Shown here: piece by piece, positions 1-5,724 of the stretch
Numbering within the stretch: the first letter of the stretch is position 1
Layout of the letters: each line of letters starts with the position of its first letter
Assembly: GCA_030043155.1 (NCBI GenBank)
Contig: JASHYE010000104.1
Span: forward strand, 1-7,305
Reading direction: 5' to 3'
Length of the DNA stretch: 7,305 nt
From: Candidatus Acidiferrales bacterium
GTDB taxonomy: Bacteria > Acidobacteriota > Terriglobia > Acidoferrales > UBA7541
Notes under the pieces: model-generated
The model's input: the letters and a program-made list of their open reading frames with translations, nothing else
The model's database searches: none
What the model was told of the DNA's origin: nothing
Translations under genes and position numbers: made by a program

Positions 1-2
1 CC

Positions 3-146
3 AGAGGTTTATTTGAATTCTTTCAACATCGCGACCTTGAATGTCGAAAAAACGACAAGGTGTTTCGTTTCGGTCGGAAGCTGCAGCGTGAGTTTCGGCG
101 CTTGCGATCCAGTGGTCTCGTGCTAGTGTGCGGTACTAAGCCATGA
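3..146 (+). CDS. possible 3' end of an upstream gene (5' truncated), unidentified
   Basis: This frame is open from the window edge and ends in TGA at 144-146. The stop overlaps the ATG of the flavoenzyme gene at 143-145 (ATGA), a layout typical of translationally coupled operon genes. The 47-residue tail is strongly basic, with a segment reading GRKLQREFRRLRSSGLV that looks like an amphipathic helix, as at the end of a DNA-binding domain. I do not recognise the family. A second frame (from position 1) is also open, to a TAG at 124-126, but its Cys-rich product looks less protein-like. Support is the overlap, the absence of a good ribosome binding site before position 143, and a plausible amino acid composition. 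It could equally be non-coding leader. Confidence 0.33.
   Translation, partial: RGLFEFFQHRDLECRKNDKVFRFGRKLQREFRRLRSSGLVLVCGTKP
35..60 (+). other. small hairpin upstream of the flavoenzyme gene
   Basis: TGTCG (42-46) and CGACA (53-57) form a perfect 5-bp inverted repeat around an AAAAAA loop. CCT (35-37) and AGG (58-60) can extend it past a four-base bulge. A T-rich but interrupted stretch follows. It may be a weak terminator or a regulatory hairpin if the upstream reading frame is not real. If that frame is coding, the hairpin is probably incidental. Confidence 0.25.
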
Positions 147-1150
147 AAAGACTACGAACAAAGCTCACGGACCTACTCGGAATTGCACTGCCAATCGTTC
201 AGGCTCCAATTGGCAGTGCAACGTGCCCGGAGCTTGCTGCCGCTGTGTCAAATGCTGGTGGCCTCGGCATGCTTGCCCTAACATGGAAAGACATTGAAAG
301 CACACGCCGGGCAATACGAGAAACGCGAGCACGAACTGATCATCCGTTCGGTGTCAACCTTGTGCTGCCGTGGGATCAGCGCGAGCGCCTGGAAATCTGC
401 CTGGAGGAAGAGGTTCCGGTCATTTCCTTTTTTTGGGGCGATCCCAGTCCATATCTTGCAGCGGCGCATAGATCTGGAGCCATAGTGATGCACACCGTCG
501 GGAGCGCCTTGGAAGCTAAGCGCATGGTTGACATCGGTGTCGACGTAATCGTTGCTCAGGGCTGGGAAGCGGGGGGCCATGTCTGGGGTGAGGTCGCCAC
601 TATGGCGCTCGTGCCAGCAGTTGTCGATGCTGTCGTTGCGGCCGTACCGGTTGTTGCAGCGGGGGGAATCGCAGACGGCCGTGGACTTGCGTCCGTTTTA
701 GCTTTGGGCGCCGCGGGCGCCTGGATTGGCACCAGGTTTCTGGCGAGCGAAGAGGCGCAAATCCATCCGGCCTATCGTGATGCCCTCCTGAAAGCGGACG
801 AGACCGACACGGTTTACACAAGTCTGTTTGATGGCGGCTGGCCGAACGCACCACATCGTGTGCTTGAGAATAGTACCTTTATGAACTGGAAGACAGCAGG
901 TTGTCCACCCGTCGGCCAGCGACCAAGAGAAGGAGACGTTGCGGCGGTATTCAAAGGTGGAAAGCAGTCTCTCTATTATGACGACGCGATACCTCTTCCG
1001 GACATGATTGGTGATGTTGAAAAGATGGCGTTATACGCCGGACAGTCGGTTGGCCTGGTTGCGGACGTGAAACCAGCCGCGATGATTGTTCGGGAGATAG
1101 GGAATGTAGCGCGTCTCACCTTACAAAAGTTAGCAAGGCTTATAGATTGA
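143..1150 (+). CDS. nitronate monooxygenase family (2-nitropropane dioxygenase/FabK-like) flavoenzyme
   Basis: This 335-residue protein has the length and motif order of the NMO/2-nitropropane dioxygenase superfamily: FMN-binding TIM-barrel enzymes in the cytosol that oxidise alkyl nitronates, or in the FabK branch reduce enoyl-ACP. Visible marks are an N-terminal QAPIGS motif near residue 20, the AGGLGML strand near 39-45, and QGWEAGGH at 139-146. His146 sits where the family has its catalytic histidine. The phosphate-binding AAGGIADGRG is at 172-181, followed by GAWIGTRFLAS at 192-202. The C-terminal YAGQSVGLV segment is also typical. The start at 143 leaves the usual short lead-in to the first beta strand. 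No clear Shine-Dalgarno precedes it, and the ATG overlaps a possible upstream stop as ATGA, suggesting coupled translation. The gene converges on the AraC regulator gene with a 38-bp gap that shows no obvious terminator. The family is secure. The substrate is not: NMO, FabK and other COG2070-type oxidoreductases cannot be separated by eye. Confidence 0.9.
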   Translation: MKRLRTKLTDLLGIALPIVQAPIGSATCPELAAAVSNAGGLGMLALTWKDIESTRRAIRETRARTDHPFGVNLVLPWDQRERLEICLEEEVPVISFFWGDPSPYLAAAHRSGAIVMHTVGSALEAKRMVDIGVDVIVAQGWEAGGHVWGEVATMALVPAVVDAVVAAVPVVAAGGIADGRGLASVLALGAAGAWIGTRFLASEEAQIHPAYRDALLKADETDTVYTSLFDGGWPNAPHRVLENSTFMNWKTAGCPPVGQRPREGDVAAVFKGGKQSLYYDDAIPLPDMIGDVEKMALYAGQSVGLVADVKPAAMIVREIGNVARLTLQKLARLID

Positions 1151-1188
1151 TTGACAGGGTTACTGAGGGATTCCGAAACATACATATT

Positions 1189-1989
1189 TCAGTGCCGATC
1201 ACTGCGAGTGCCACGAAAGTATTTTCCTGGAGTCGTTCCGAGAGCATTCCTGAAGGACGCGATGAAAGCGCTCGGCGTGCTATAGCCGGCATCCACAGCA
1301 GCGGCAGAGATGGTCTCTTTACTGGAGATGAGCTGAAGGGCATACATCAGTCTTAGTTGTTGGCGCCATTTTCCCAGGCTGAGCCCCGTTTCGCGGCGAA
1401 AAAGCCGTTCAATAGTTCTCTTGCTTCCTCCGGCGGCTTTGCAGATTTCCTCTAATTTACGTTCGTCACCAGGGCATTTCATAAGCGCGCCGGCCACACG
1501 CTGCGCGCGGACGTCGGACGGGTGAGGCAATTGAAACGAATCGGTTTGCGCTTGTTGCAACTGGTCCAAAATCACGCTGATGAGGTGCACCTGGGCCTTT
1601 TCTCTCTGATCCAGAACTTCGAAGTCGCAGGCAAAAAGGATCAATTCTTTGAAGAACGGGCCAACACTTAGAACGCAGGGCCTCTTCGGCATAGCGCATC
1701 TAAGCTCCGCCTTGAGATACAGCGTTCGCAGAGAAACCGCGCCGGACATGCAGACTTCGTGAGAAGTACGGGCCGGAATCCACACCGCGCGCAATGCCGG
1801 TACAACCCATATTCCGTCATTCGTTCTGACGGTCATCGTGCCGGTGCTGGCATAGAGCAGTTGATTCCAATTATGGAAGTGAGGCGGGAAAAAATACCCA
1901 TCGGGATAATCGCGCTTCAGTCCGGCGATTTGACCGTAAGAGCGTTCAATTGGATCCAAAACCGCCGCTGGCGTGTTTTCGACGTGCAT
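1189..1989 (-). CDS. AraC-family transcriptional regulator with N-terminal cupin domain
   Basis: This is a 266-residue protein from the chosen ATG at 1989. The frame continues to a TTG at 2022 (277 residues), but only the ATG has a Shine-Dalgarno-like GGGGTG, nine bases upstream. The N-terminal half is an AraC-type cupin sensor: PPHFHNWNQLLYASTGTMTV (about residues 35-54) has the His-x-His pair (H37, H39), followed by WVVPALRAVWIPARTSHEV, the style of NimR/YeaM-like regulators. The C-terminal half has two helix-turn-helix units. The first is around residues 179-202 (LEEICKAAGGSKRTIERLFRRETG) and the second around 227-257, with AAVDAGYSTPSAFIASFRNALGTTPGKYF as the hallmark AraC/XylS signature. 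The gene is divergent from the TonB receptor gene and convergent with the flavoenzyme gene. NimR-type regulators usually act on an adjacent divergent gene, so the receptor is the first candidate target. That is inference, and the effector is unknown. Confidence 0.93.
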   Translation of the reverse strand: MHVENTPAAVLDPIERSYGQIAGLKRDYPDGYFFPPHFHNWNQLLYASTGTMTVRTNDGIWVVPALRAVWIPARTSHEVCMSGAVSLRTLYLKAELRCAMPKRPCVLSVGPFFKELILFACDFEVLDQREKAQVHLISVILDQLQQAQTDSFQLPHPSDVRAQRVAGALMKCPGDERKLEEICKAAGGSKRTIERLFRRETGLSLGKWRQQLRLMYALQLISSKETISAAAVDAGYSTPSAFIASFRNALGTTPGKYFRGTRSDRH

Positions 1990-2073
1990 CACGAAGGACA
2001 CCCCAAAACCGAGAACTGGCAATACTGTAAAATCGAGATAGAACTACGGAGTTCCTGCCCCCGTTATCGAGCC

Positions 2074-2098
2074 GAAACACTTTTGAAACATTTGTTTC
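2074..2098. promoter_or_regulatory. candidate operator: GAAACA repeats with a 6-2-6 dyad
   Basis: GAAACA occurs at 2074-2079 and 2085-2090, exactly 11 bases apart. The second copy forms a perfect inverted repeat with TGTTTC at 2093-2098 (GAAACA-TT-TGTTTC). A further copy of GAAACA lies at 2197-2202. The 11-base phasing puts the direct repeats on one face of the helix, as AraC-family half sites often are, while the dyad would suit a dimeric repressor. The site overlaps the -35/spacer region of the proposed receptor promoter and lies roughly 85-110 bases upstream of the regulator start. No binding protein can be assigned from sequence alone. Confidence 0.4.
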
Positions 2099-2113
2099 TA
2101 TAGGTGTGATAAT
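2083..2113 (+). promoter_or_regulatory. candidate sigma-70-type promoter toward the receptor gene
   Basis: TTGAAA at 2083-2088 (5 of 6 to the -35 consensus) lies 19 bases before GATAAT at 2108-2113 (5 of 6 to the -10 consensus). TG at 2105-2106 gives an extended -10. The spacer is longer than the ideal 17, which would suit an activator-dependent promoter. Initiation would fall near 2120, leaving a leader of about 340 bases before the receptor start. This was found by inspection only, and sigma factor preferences of the host are unknown. Confidence 0.33.
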
Positions 2114-2164
2114 AAAACCGTAGCGGTCACACGTCAAGTGCGCCGCGCTATGGCGCAGCGCTTG
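2104..2164 (+). other. cluster of nested and competing inverted repeats in the presumed receptor leader
   Basis: GTGTGA (2104-2109) and TCACAC (2127-2132) are exact inverted copies enclosing ACCG-TAG-CGGT (2117-2127). Immediately downstream CAAG (2135-2138), TGCGCC (2139-2144), GGCGCA (2152-2157) and CTTG (2161-2164) can form a two-part stem with a seven-base loop and a three-base bulge. GCGCT (2145-2149) can pair instead with AGCGC (2157-2161), so two mutually exclusive folds are possible. It resembles no riboswitch I know. The elements could be DNA operators or RNA structure. Confidence 0.38.
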
Positions 2165-2411
2165 CGGCCAACTCCGCTTCCTAGCGAAATCGATTAGAAA
2201 CATTGCGGCAATCTGAGGCTCACAGATGTCATCTGGAAAGCAATCGCGGACTTTGGCATGTTTTCGACACAATTTGTCGCGATATTGAAAGAAAGTTTTT
2301 TACTCTGGGACCAGTATGTCATCCAGTGTTCAACAATGTGTCCGTCAGTACGCCTGTAAAGCGTTGCTTTTGGTTTAGCATCGCCGTGCGGCGGCACGTA
2401 TGAGGTTTCCA

Positions 2412-2435
2412 GCGTTCAGCAAATTCTGCGAACGC
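2412..2435 (+). other. hairpin just upstream of the receptor ribosome binding site
   Basis: GCGTTC (2412-2417) plus GCA (2419-2421) pair with TGC (2427-2429) plus GAACGC (2430-2435). The stem is 9 bp with a single bulged A (2418) and a five-base loop. No U tract follows, so it is not a classic terminator. It ends 13 bases before the AGGAG Shine-Dalgarno at 2449-2453, so it could affect ribosome access or messenger stability. No experimental support is available. Confidence 0.4.
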
Positions 2436-2463
2436 GCTCGTCTGGATGAGGAGAATGGTGGCC

Positions 2464-5400
2464 ATGAGTGTGATTAAAGATTCTCTGAAGTATGCTGCGG
2501 TTGTAGTTGTCATCTGCTATGCGATGTTTGCTCCCCGGCAAGCTCAGGCGCAGGCAGTGACATCCGGTGCGATTGCCGGACAGGTGATCGATGCGTCGAA
2601 ATCGGCCGTTCCCAACGCCACTGTCACCGCAACCAATGTCGCCACTGGCGCCGTTGAAACGGTGAAGACCAACGCTCAGGGGTTTTATACCCTGACCGAT
2701 CTCCCCGTCGGCACTTACAATATTGCCGCTGAACATGAGGGTTTCCAACGGCTATCGCAAACAGGCGTGGTTCTCAACGCAGCCACGACGGTTCAGCTTA
2801 ATTTGGTCCTGAGCGTCGGCACACTAAGTCAGGAGGTCGTGGTCACGTCGCAAGCACCAGTCATTAATACGACCGACGCCAGCACCGGTGCGGTCATGAA
2901 CAATCAGCAGATCACCGAGCTCCCGATCAACGGACGGGACTATGCCCGTTTTAGCCTGCTCACTCCGGGCGCCATTTTCCGTAGCAACTATATTGCTGAC
3001 CTCACCTTTAACGGCCTGCAGTCAGTTGACAATCAGTTCTCGATTGATGGAATCGACGCTTCCCGCGTTGACGAACCGTACATGGCCAACGGCTATGAGC
3101 GCGGCGCGCGTCTGCTGACCGGCAGCTTGGACACTATCTCCGAAATGAACGTGGAATCCGGCGACTACAATGCCCAATATGGTCGCGCCGCTGGTACCTA
3201 CATCAACATCGTCACCAAGTCGGGCACCAATCAGATTCACGGTGGAGCATACGAGTTTCTGCGCAACGACATCCTCGACGCCAGAAACTTTTTTAACACC
3301 GTCAATCTGGCCAAACCTGAGTTCCGCTACAACGACTTTGGCGCCAACGTCGGCGGCCCTATCGTCAAGGACAAAACCTTCTTTTTCATAAACTACGAAG
3401 GCAGCCGTCAGCGTATCGGAATAACGGGTGTCGGCACGGTTCCAAGCGACGCCCTTCGGAGTCAAGTTCTGGCCACTTCTCCCCAATTGGCGCCGATCCT
3501 GGACATGTTTCCGACCAGTATTGACGTAGTTCCCGGCAGCCCCGATGTTGCAAGCTACACGACTACAGGAGTTTCAGACGTACGCGAAGACACGGCTTCA
3601 GTCCGGCTGGACGAGAAATTCAGTAGCTCCGACAGCGCATTCGTGCGTGTAAACGTGAACGATTCTCACGTACACGGGCCGCTTTTTGGAGTCGATGACA
3701 CCTCGCTGGGCGTTTTCAATCGTCAAGATGTTCCCATTCGCACGACGAATATTGCCATAGATGAGAAGCACATCTTCGGCAACAGCATGATCAATGACTT
3801 CCTGATGGGTATGCAGCGCTGGGGCAGCCAGATCGACTCCGAGGAACCGTGGCCTCAGACCACCATTGAGGGATTTACGGTCGTTCCTGGCACCCAAGGA
3901 AACTACCTTAGCAACAGCACCAGCTTTCAATATGGCGACACGATGAGCATGGTCAAAGGCCCGCATGCGCTCACTTGGGGCGCGACGGCTTGGCGCATCC
4001 AGGTCAATTCAAACAGCAGCCCTACGTCCACCATGCTGTTCGAGGGACCTACCGAAGCGGCAGCTATACAGGATTTTATCAACGACTCAGTCTCACAGGT
4101 CGTGCTTGTGCCCGCGACGCCGGGCAATGGAACTCGCGCGACCCAGGTTGGGGCGTTCGTGAATGATACCTATCGGCTGAGGCCTAATCTCTCAGTGGTC
4201 TATGGCCTGCGCTACGACATTGAAACGGTGCCGCACGATTCCAATTACGCGACGCGACCGTTCGACACCCGTCTGAACGCGCTCGGGCCCGTGGGCGACC
4301 CCTATTTCGCACTCAACGACCACGACTTTGGCCCAAGGCTCGGCCTCGCTTGGTCGCCAGCTCAACGGTTTGTCGTAAGAAGCGGTTTTGGAATGTATTA
4401 CCAGGATTATCCGGTCGGGTTTGGATCCTATTATGTGCCCGCAAATACACTTCCGGGCAACATTACGCTTCTCCAATCCAACATTCCAACTCTAACGTAT
4501 CCGTACACACCGTTTACTTCCCAAGGAGCGGCGCTTCCTCCACCGAACGTCAACGGTTTTCCTTGGAACAAGCCGGACATCTACTCGATGCAGTGGAATC
4601 TAAGTGTTGCGACACAACTGAGCAAAAATAATGCGCTCCAGGTCGCGTACGTTGGCAACCGCGGCGTGAACGAGTGGCGAGAAGAAGACATCAACTACAT
4701 TGATCCGGCGACAGGTCTACGACCAAATCCCAATTACAGTAATATCGTTCTTCAAACCAATACCGGCTTCAGCAGATACAACGGCCTGCAGGTGTCGTTC
4801 ACTCGGCGCATGGGGCAAGGGCTGCTCGCCACTGCCAACTACACGTACGCGCATGCATTAGGAGACGTGCCGGATCAGGGCCTCTTTGATTCGGACCCGC
4901 AGAACCTCTATAACATCCCCGCTGAATACGGCAATGGTTCCGGCGATGTTCGCCACAGCGTAAACTACAGCCTGCTCTATAAGATTCCGATAGGGGATGG
5001 CCATCAGCTTTTCGGTACCGGCATCCCCAGCCGCATGTTTTCAGGTTGGGAGGTCGCCACGCTGGGAAGCCTGCAAACTGGAGTCGCCAGTACGGTCTAT
5101 ATTGCCACCAACACTTACGGCAATGAGGACTACATCAACCAACGCCCGAACTGCGTTCCCGGCGTGAGCGTGTATGCCAACCCGAAAACGGTAAACGACT
5201 GGCTCAATCCTGCGGCTTTCTCCATGCCTGCCACAGGAACGTATGGCAATTGCCCTAACGGAGATTTCTATGGGCCAAGCATGAAGAACATCGACTTCTC
5301 CCTCCTCAAGGAGACCAAGCTCGGCGAGAGTCGCAACCTGGAATTCCGTGCCGAGTTCTTTAACATCTTCAACCATCCGAATTTTTCGGTGCTTTCCATG

Positions 5401-5511
5401 AATACCTATTACGGGACGACGGATTTTGGCGAGATGTTTGACACGCTGGGAGCGACGATCGGGGGCGGGGTTAATCGCCAGATTCAAATGGGGCTCAAGT
5501 TCAGTTTCTAA
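2464..5511 (+). CDS. TonB-dependent receptor with N-terminal carboxypeptidase-regulatory-like domain (Oar-like)
   Basis: This is a 1015-residue outer-membrane protein from the ATG at 2464. In-frame ATGs at 2446 and 2455 are less likely because AGGAG (2449-2453) overlaps or abuts them and sits 10 bases before 2464; GTG at 2458 is another option. A signal peptide (about residues 1-29, ending near RQAQA) precedes a carboxypeptidase-regulatory-like beta domain at about 34-116 (AGQVIDASKSAVPNATVTAT, then NAQGFYTLTDLPVGTYNI). The plug follows at about 125-255 (LPINGRDYARFSLLTPG, DYNAQYGRAAGTYINIVTKS), and then a beta barrel to the C-terminus. It ends in Phe (GLKFSF), the usual barrel-assembly signal. 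The near-terminal WLNPAAF and EFRAEFFNIFNHPNF are the signature of the family expanded in Acidobacteria. Mature Cys are only C897 and C930, in one loop region, suggesting a disulfide. No clear TonB box is seen. The substrate is unknown; the downstream peptidase hints at peptides. The gene is intact and of normal family length. Confidence 0.94.
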   Translation: MSVIKDSLKYAAVVVVICYAMFAPRQAQAQAVTSGAIAGQVIDASKSAVPNATVTATNVATGAVETVKTNAQGFYTLTDLPVGTYNIAAEHEGFQRLSQTGVVLNAATTVQLNLVLSVGTLSQEVVVTSQAPVINTTDASTGAVMNNQQITELPINGRDYARFSLLTPGAIFRSNYIADLTFNGLQSVDNQFSIDGIDASRVDEPYMANGYERGARLLTGSLDTISEMNVESGDYNAQYGRAAGTYINIVTKSGTNQIHGGAYEFLRNDILDARNFFNTVNLAKPEFRYNDFGANVGGPIVKDKTFFFINYEGSRQRIGITGVGTVPSDALRSQVLATSPQLAPILDMFPTSIDVVPGSPDVASYTTTGVSDVREDTASVRLDEKFSSSDSAFVRVNVNDSHVHGPLFGVDDTSLGVFNRQDVPIRTTNIAIDEKHIFGNSMINDFLMGMQRWGSQIDSEEPWPQTTIEGFTVVPGTQGNYLSNSTSFQYGDTMSMVKGPHALTWGATAWRIQVNSNSSPTSTMLFEGPTEAAAIQDFINDSVSQVVLVPATPGNGTRATQVGAFVNDTYRLRPNLSVVYGLRYDIETVPHDSNYATRPFDTRLNALGPVGDPYFALNDHDFGPRLGLAWSPAQRFVVRSGFGMYYQDYPVGFGSYYVPANTLPGNITLLQSNIPTLTYPYTPFTSQGAALPPPNVNGFPWNKPDIYSMQWNLSVATQLSKNNALQVAYVGNRGVNEWREEDINYIDPATGLRPNPNYSNIVLQTNTGFSRYNGLQVSFTRRMGQGLLATANYTYAHALGDVPDQGLFDSDPQNLYNIPAEYGNGSGDVRHSVNYSLLYKIPIGDGHQLFGTGIPSRMFSGWEVATLGSLQTGVASTVYIATNTYGNEDYINQRPNCVPGVSVYANPKTVNDWLNPAAFSMPATGTYGNCPNGDFYGPSMKNIDFSLLKETKLGESRNLEFRAEFFNIFNHPNFSVLSMNTYYGTTDFGEMFDTLGATIGGGVNRQIQMGLKFSF

Positions 5512-5520
5512 CCCTTTAGC

Positions 5521-5564
5521 ATCGCCCTTTGAAGCACGGCTCCAGAAAAGCTCCGAAGGGCGAT
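5521..5564 (+). terminator. terminator-like inverted repeat after the receptor gene (no U tract)
   Basis: ATCGCCCTT (5521-5529) and AAGGGCGAT (5556-5564) are perfect 9-bp inverted copies, beginning 10 bases after the receptor stop. T5530-G5555 (wobble) and G5531-C5554 can extend the stem inward. The loop is long, with only weak inner pairing, and no T run follows. An efficient intrinsic terminator is therefore unlikely. A partial terminator or a 3'-end stabilising hairpin that lowers peptidase expression relative to the receptor is more plausible. Confidence 0.35.
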
Positions 5565-5686
5565 TCGCTGGGGCGCACGCTTGCTTGGTTGATTCACATC
5601 TGGATACACCGACAATTCCGCCGCAAGTTAATCAGCCGCTCATGGTAGAACCGACCTACCTGACCGGCGGTCATCATGTCTTCCGC

Positions 5687-5700
5687 TTTAAGTTCTTAAA
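5687..5700. promoter_or_regulatory. perfect AT-rich dyad TTTAAG-TT-CTTAAA before the peptidase gene
   Basis: TTTAAG (5687-5692) and CTTAAA (5695-5700) are exact inverted copies around TT. CTTAAA recurs at 5702-5707, seven bases downstream of the previous copy. The element ends about 24 bases before the peptidase ATG. It could be an operator or simply an AT-rich, unstructured ribosome-landing region. The weak Shine-Dalgarno for the peptidase is GGGAA at 5712-5716, eight bases from the ATG. Confidence 0.3.
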
Positions 5701-5724
5701 TCTTAAAATTCGGGAAATGCTGCA

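Larger units (their letters stand above)
1990..2463. other. divergent intergenic region between regulator and receptor genes
   Basis: About 470 bases separate the regulator start from the preferred receptor start. I find no convincing gene here. The short frames on both strands have no recognisable start context; one minus-strand frame is discussed as a possible remnant. The part nearest the regulator (2074-2164) is crowded with inverted repeats and holds a plausible promoter. The part nearest the receptor has further hairpins at 2385-2398 (CGTGC/GCACG, 4-base loop) and 2412-2435. The middle has small perfect dyads: 2202-2212 (ATTGC-G-GCAAT), 2223-2235 (CAGATG-T-CATCTG) and 2265-2279 (CGACA/TGTCG). 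The length and symmetry suggest a regulated divergent promoter region with a long receptor leader. Confidence 0.6.
5512..5724 (+). other. intergenic spacer between receptor and peptidase genes
   Basis: This 213-base gap separates two co-directional genes. It contains the terminator-like repeat at 5521-5564, a small perfect dyad TGACC-GGC-GGTCA at 5661-5673, and an AT-rich dyad at 5687-5700 close to the peptidase start. I see no gene. A frame that runs through it from the receptor's 3' end and stops at 5726-5728 has no recognisable product. A weak promoter-like pair (TTGATT 5589-5594, GACAAT 5611-5616, 16-base spacer) is present but not convincing. The peptidase may therefore be read from the receptor promoter by read-through, from its own promoter, or both. 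Confidence 0.5.

Noticed and set aside
1990..2022. N-terminal extension of the AraC regulator to the TTG at 2022
   Set aside because: No Shine-Dalgarno precedes the TTG, and the added residues are not part of the cupin domain. The ATG at 1989 has a GGGGTG at suitable spacing.
2105..2131. TGTGA...TCACA arms resembling a CRP site
   Set aside because: The arms are separated by 17 bases rather than the 6 of a CRP/FNR-type site, so it is described only as an inverted repeat.
2203..2403. 66-codon plus-strand frame in the divergent region
   Set aside because: It begins at TTG without a ribosome binding site, its product is unrecognisable, and it lies antisense to the possible SnoaL-like remnant.
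3022..3486. 154-codon minus-strand frame inside the receptor gene, and similar antisense frames elsewhere
   Set aside because: These are shadows of the coding strand's codon pattern, with low-complexity, domain-free products.
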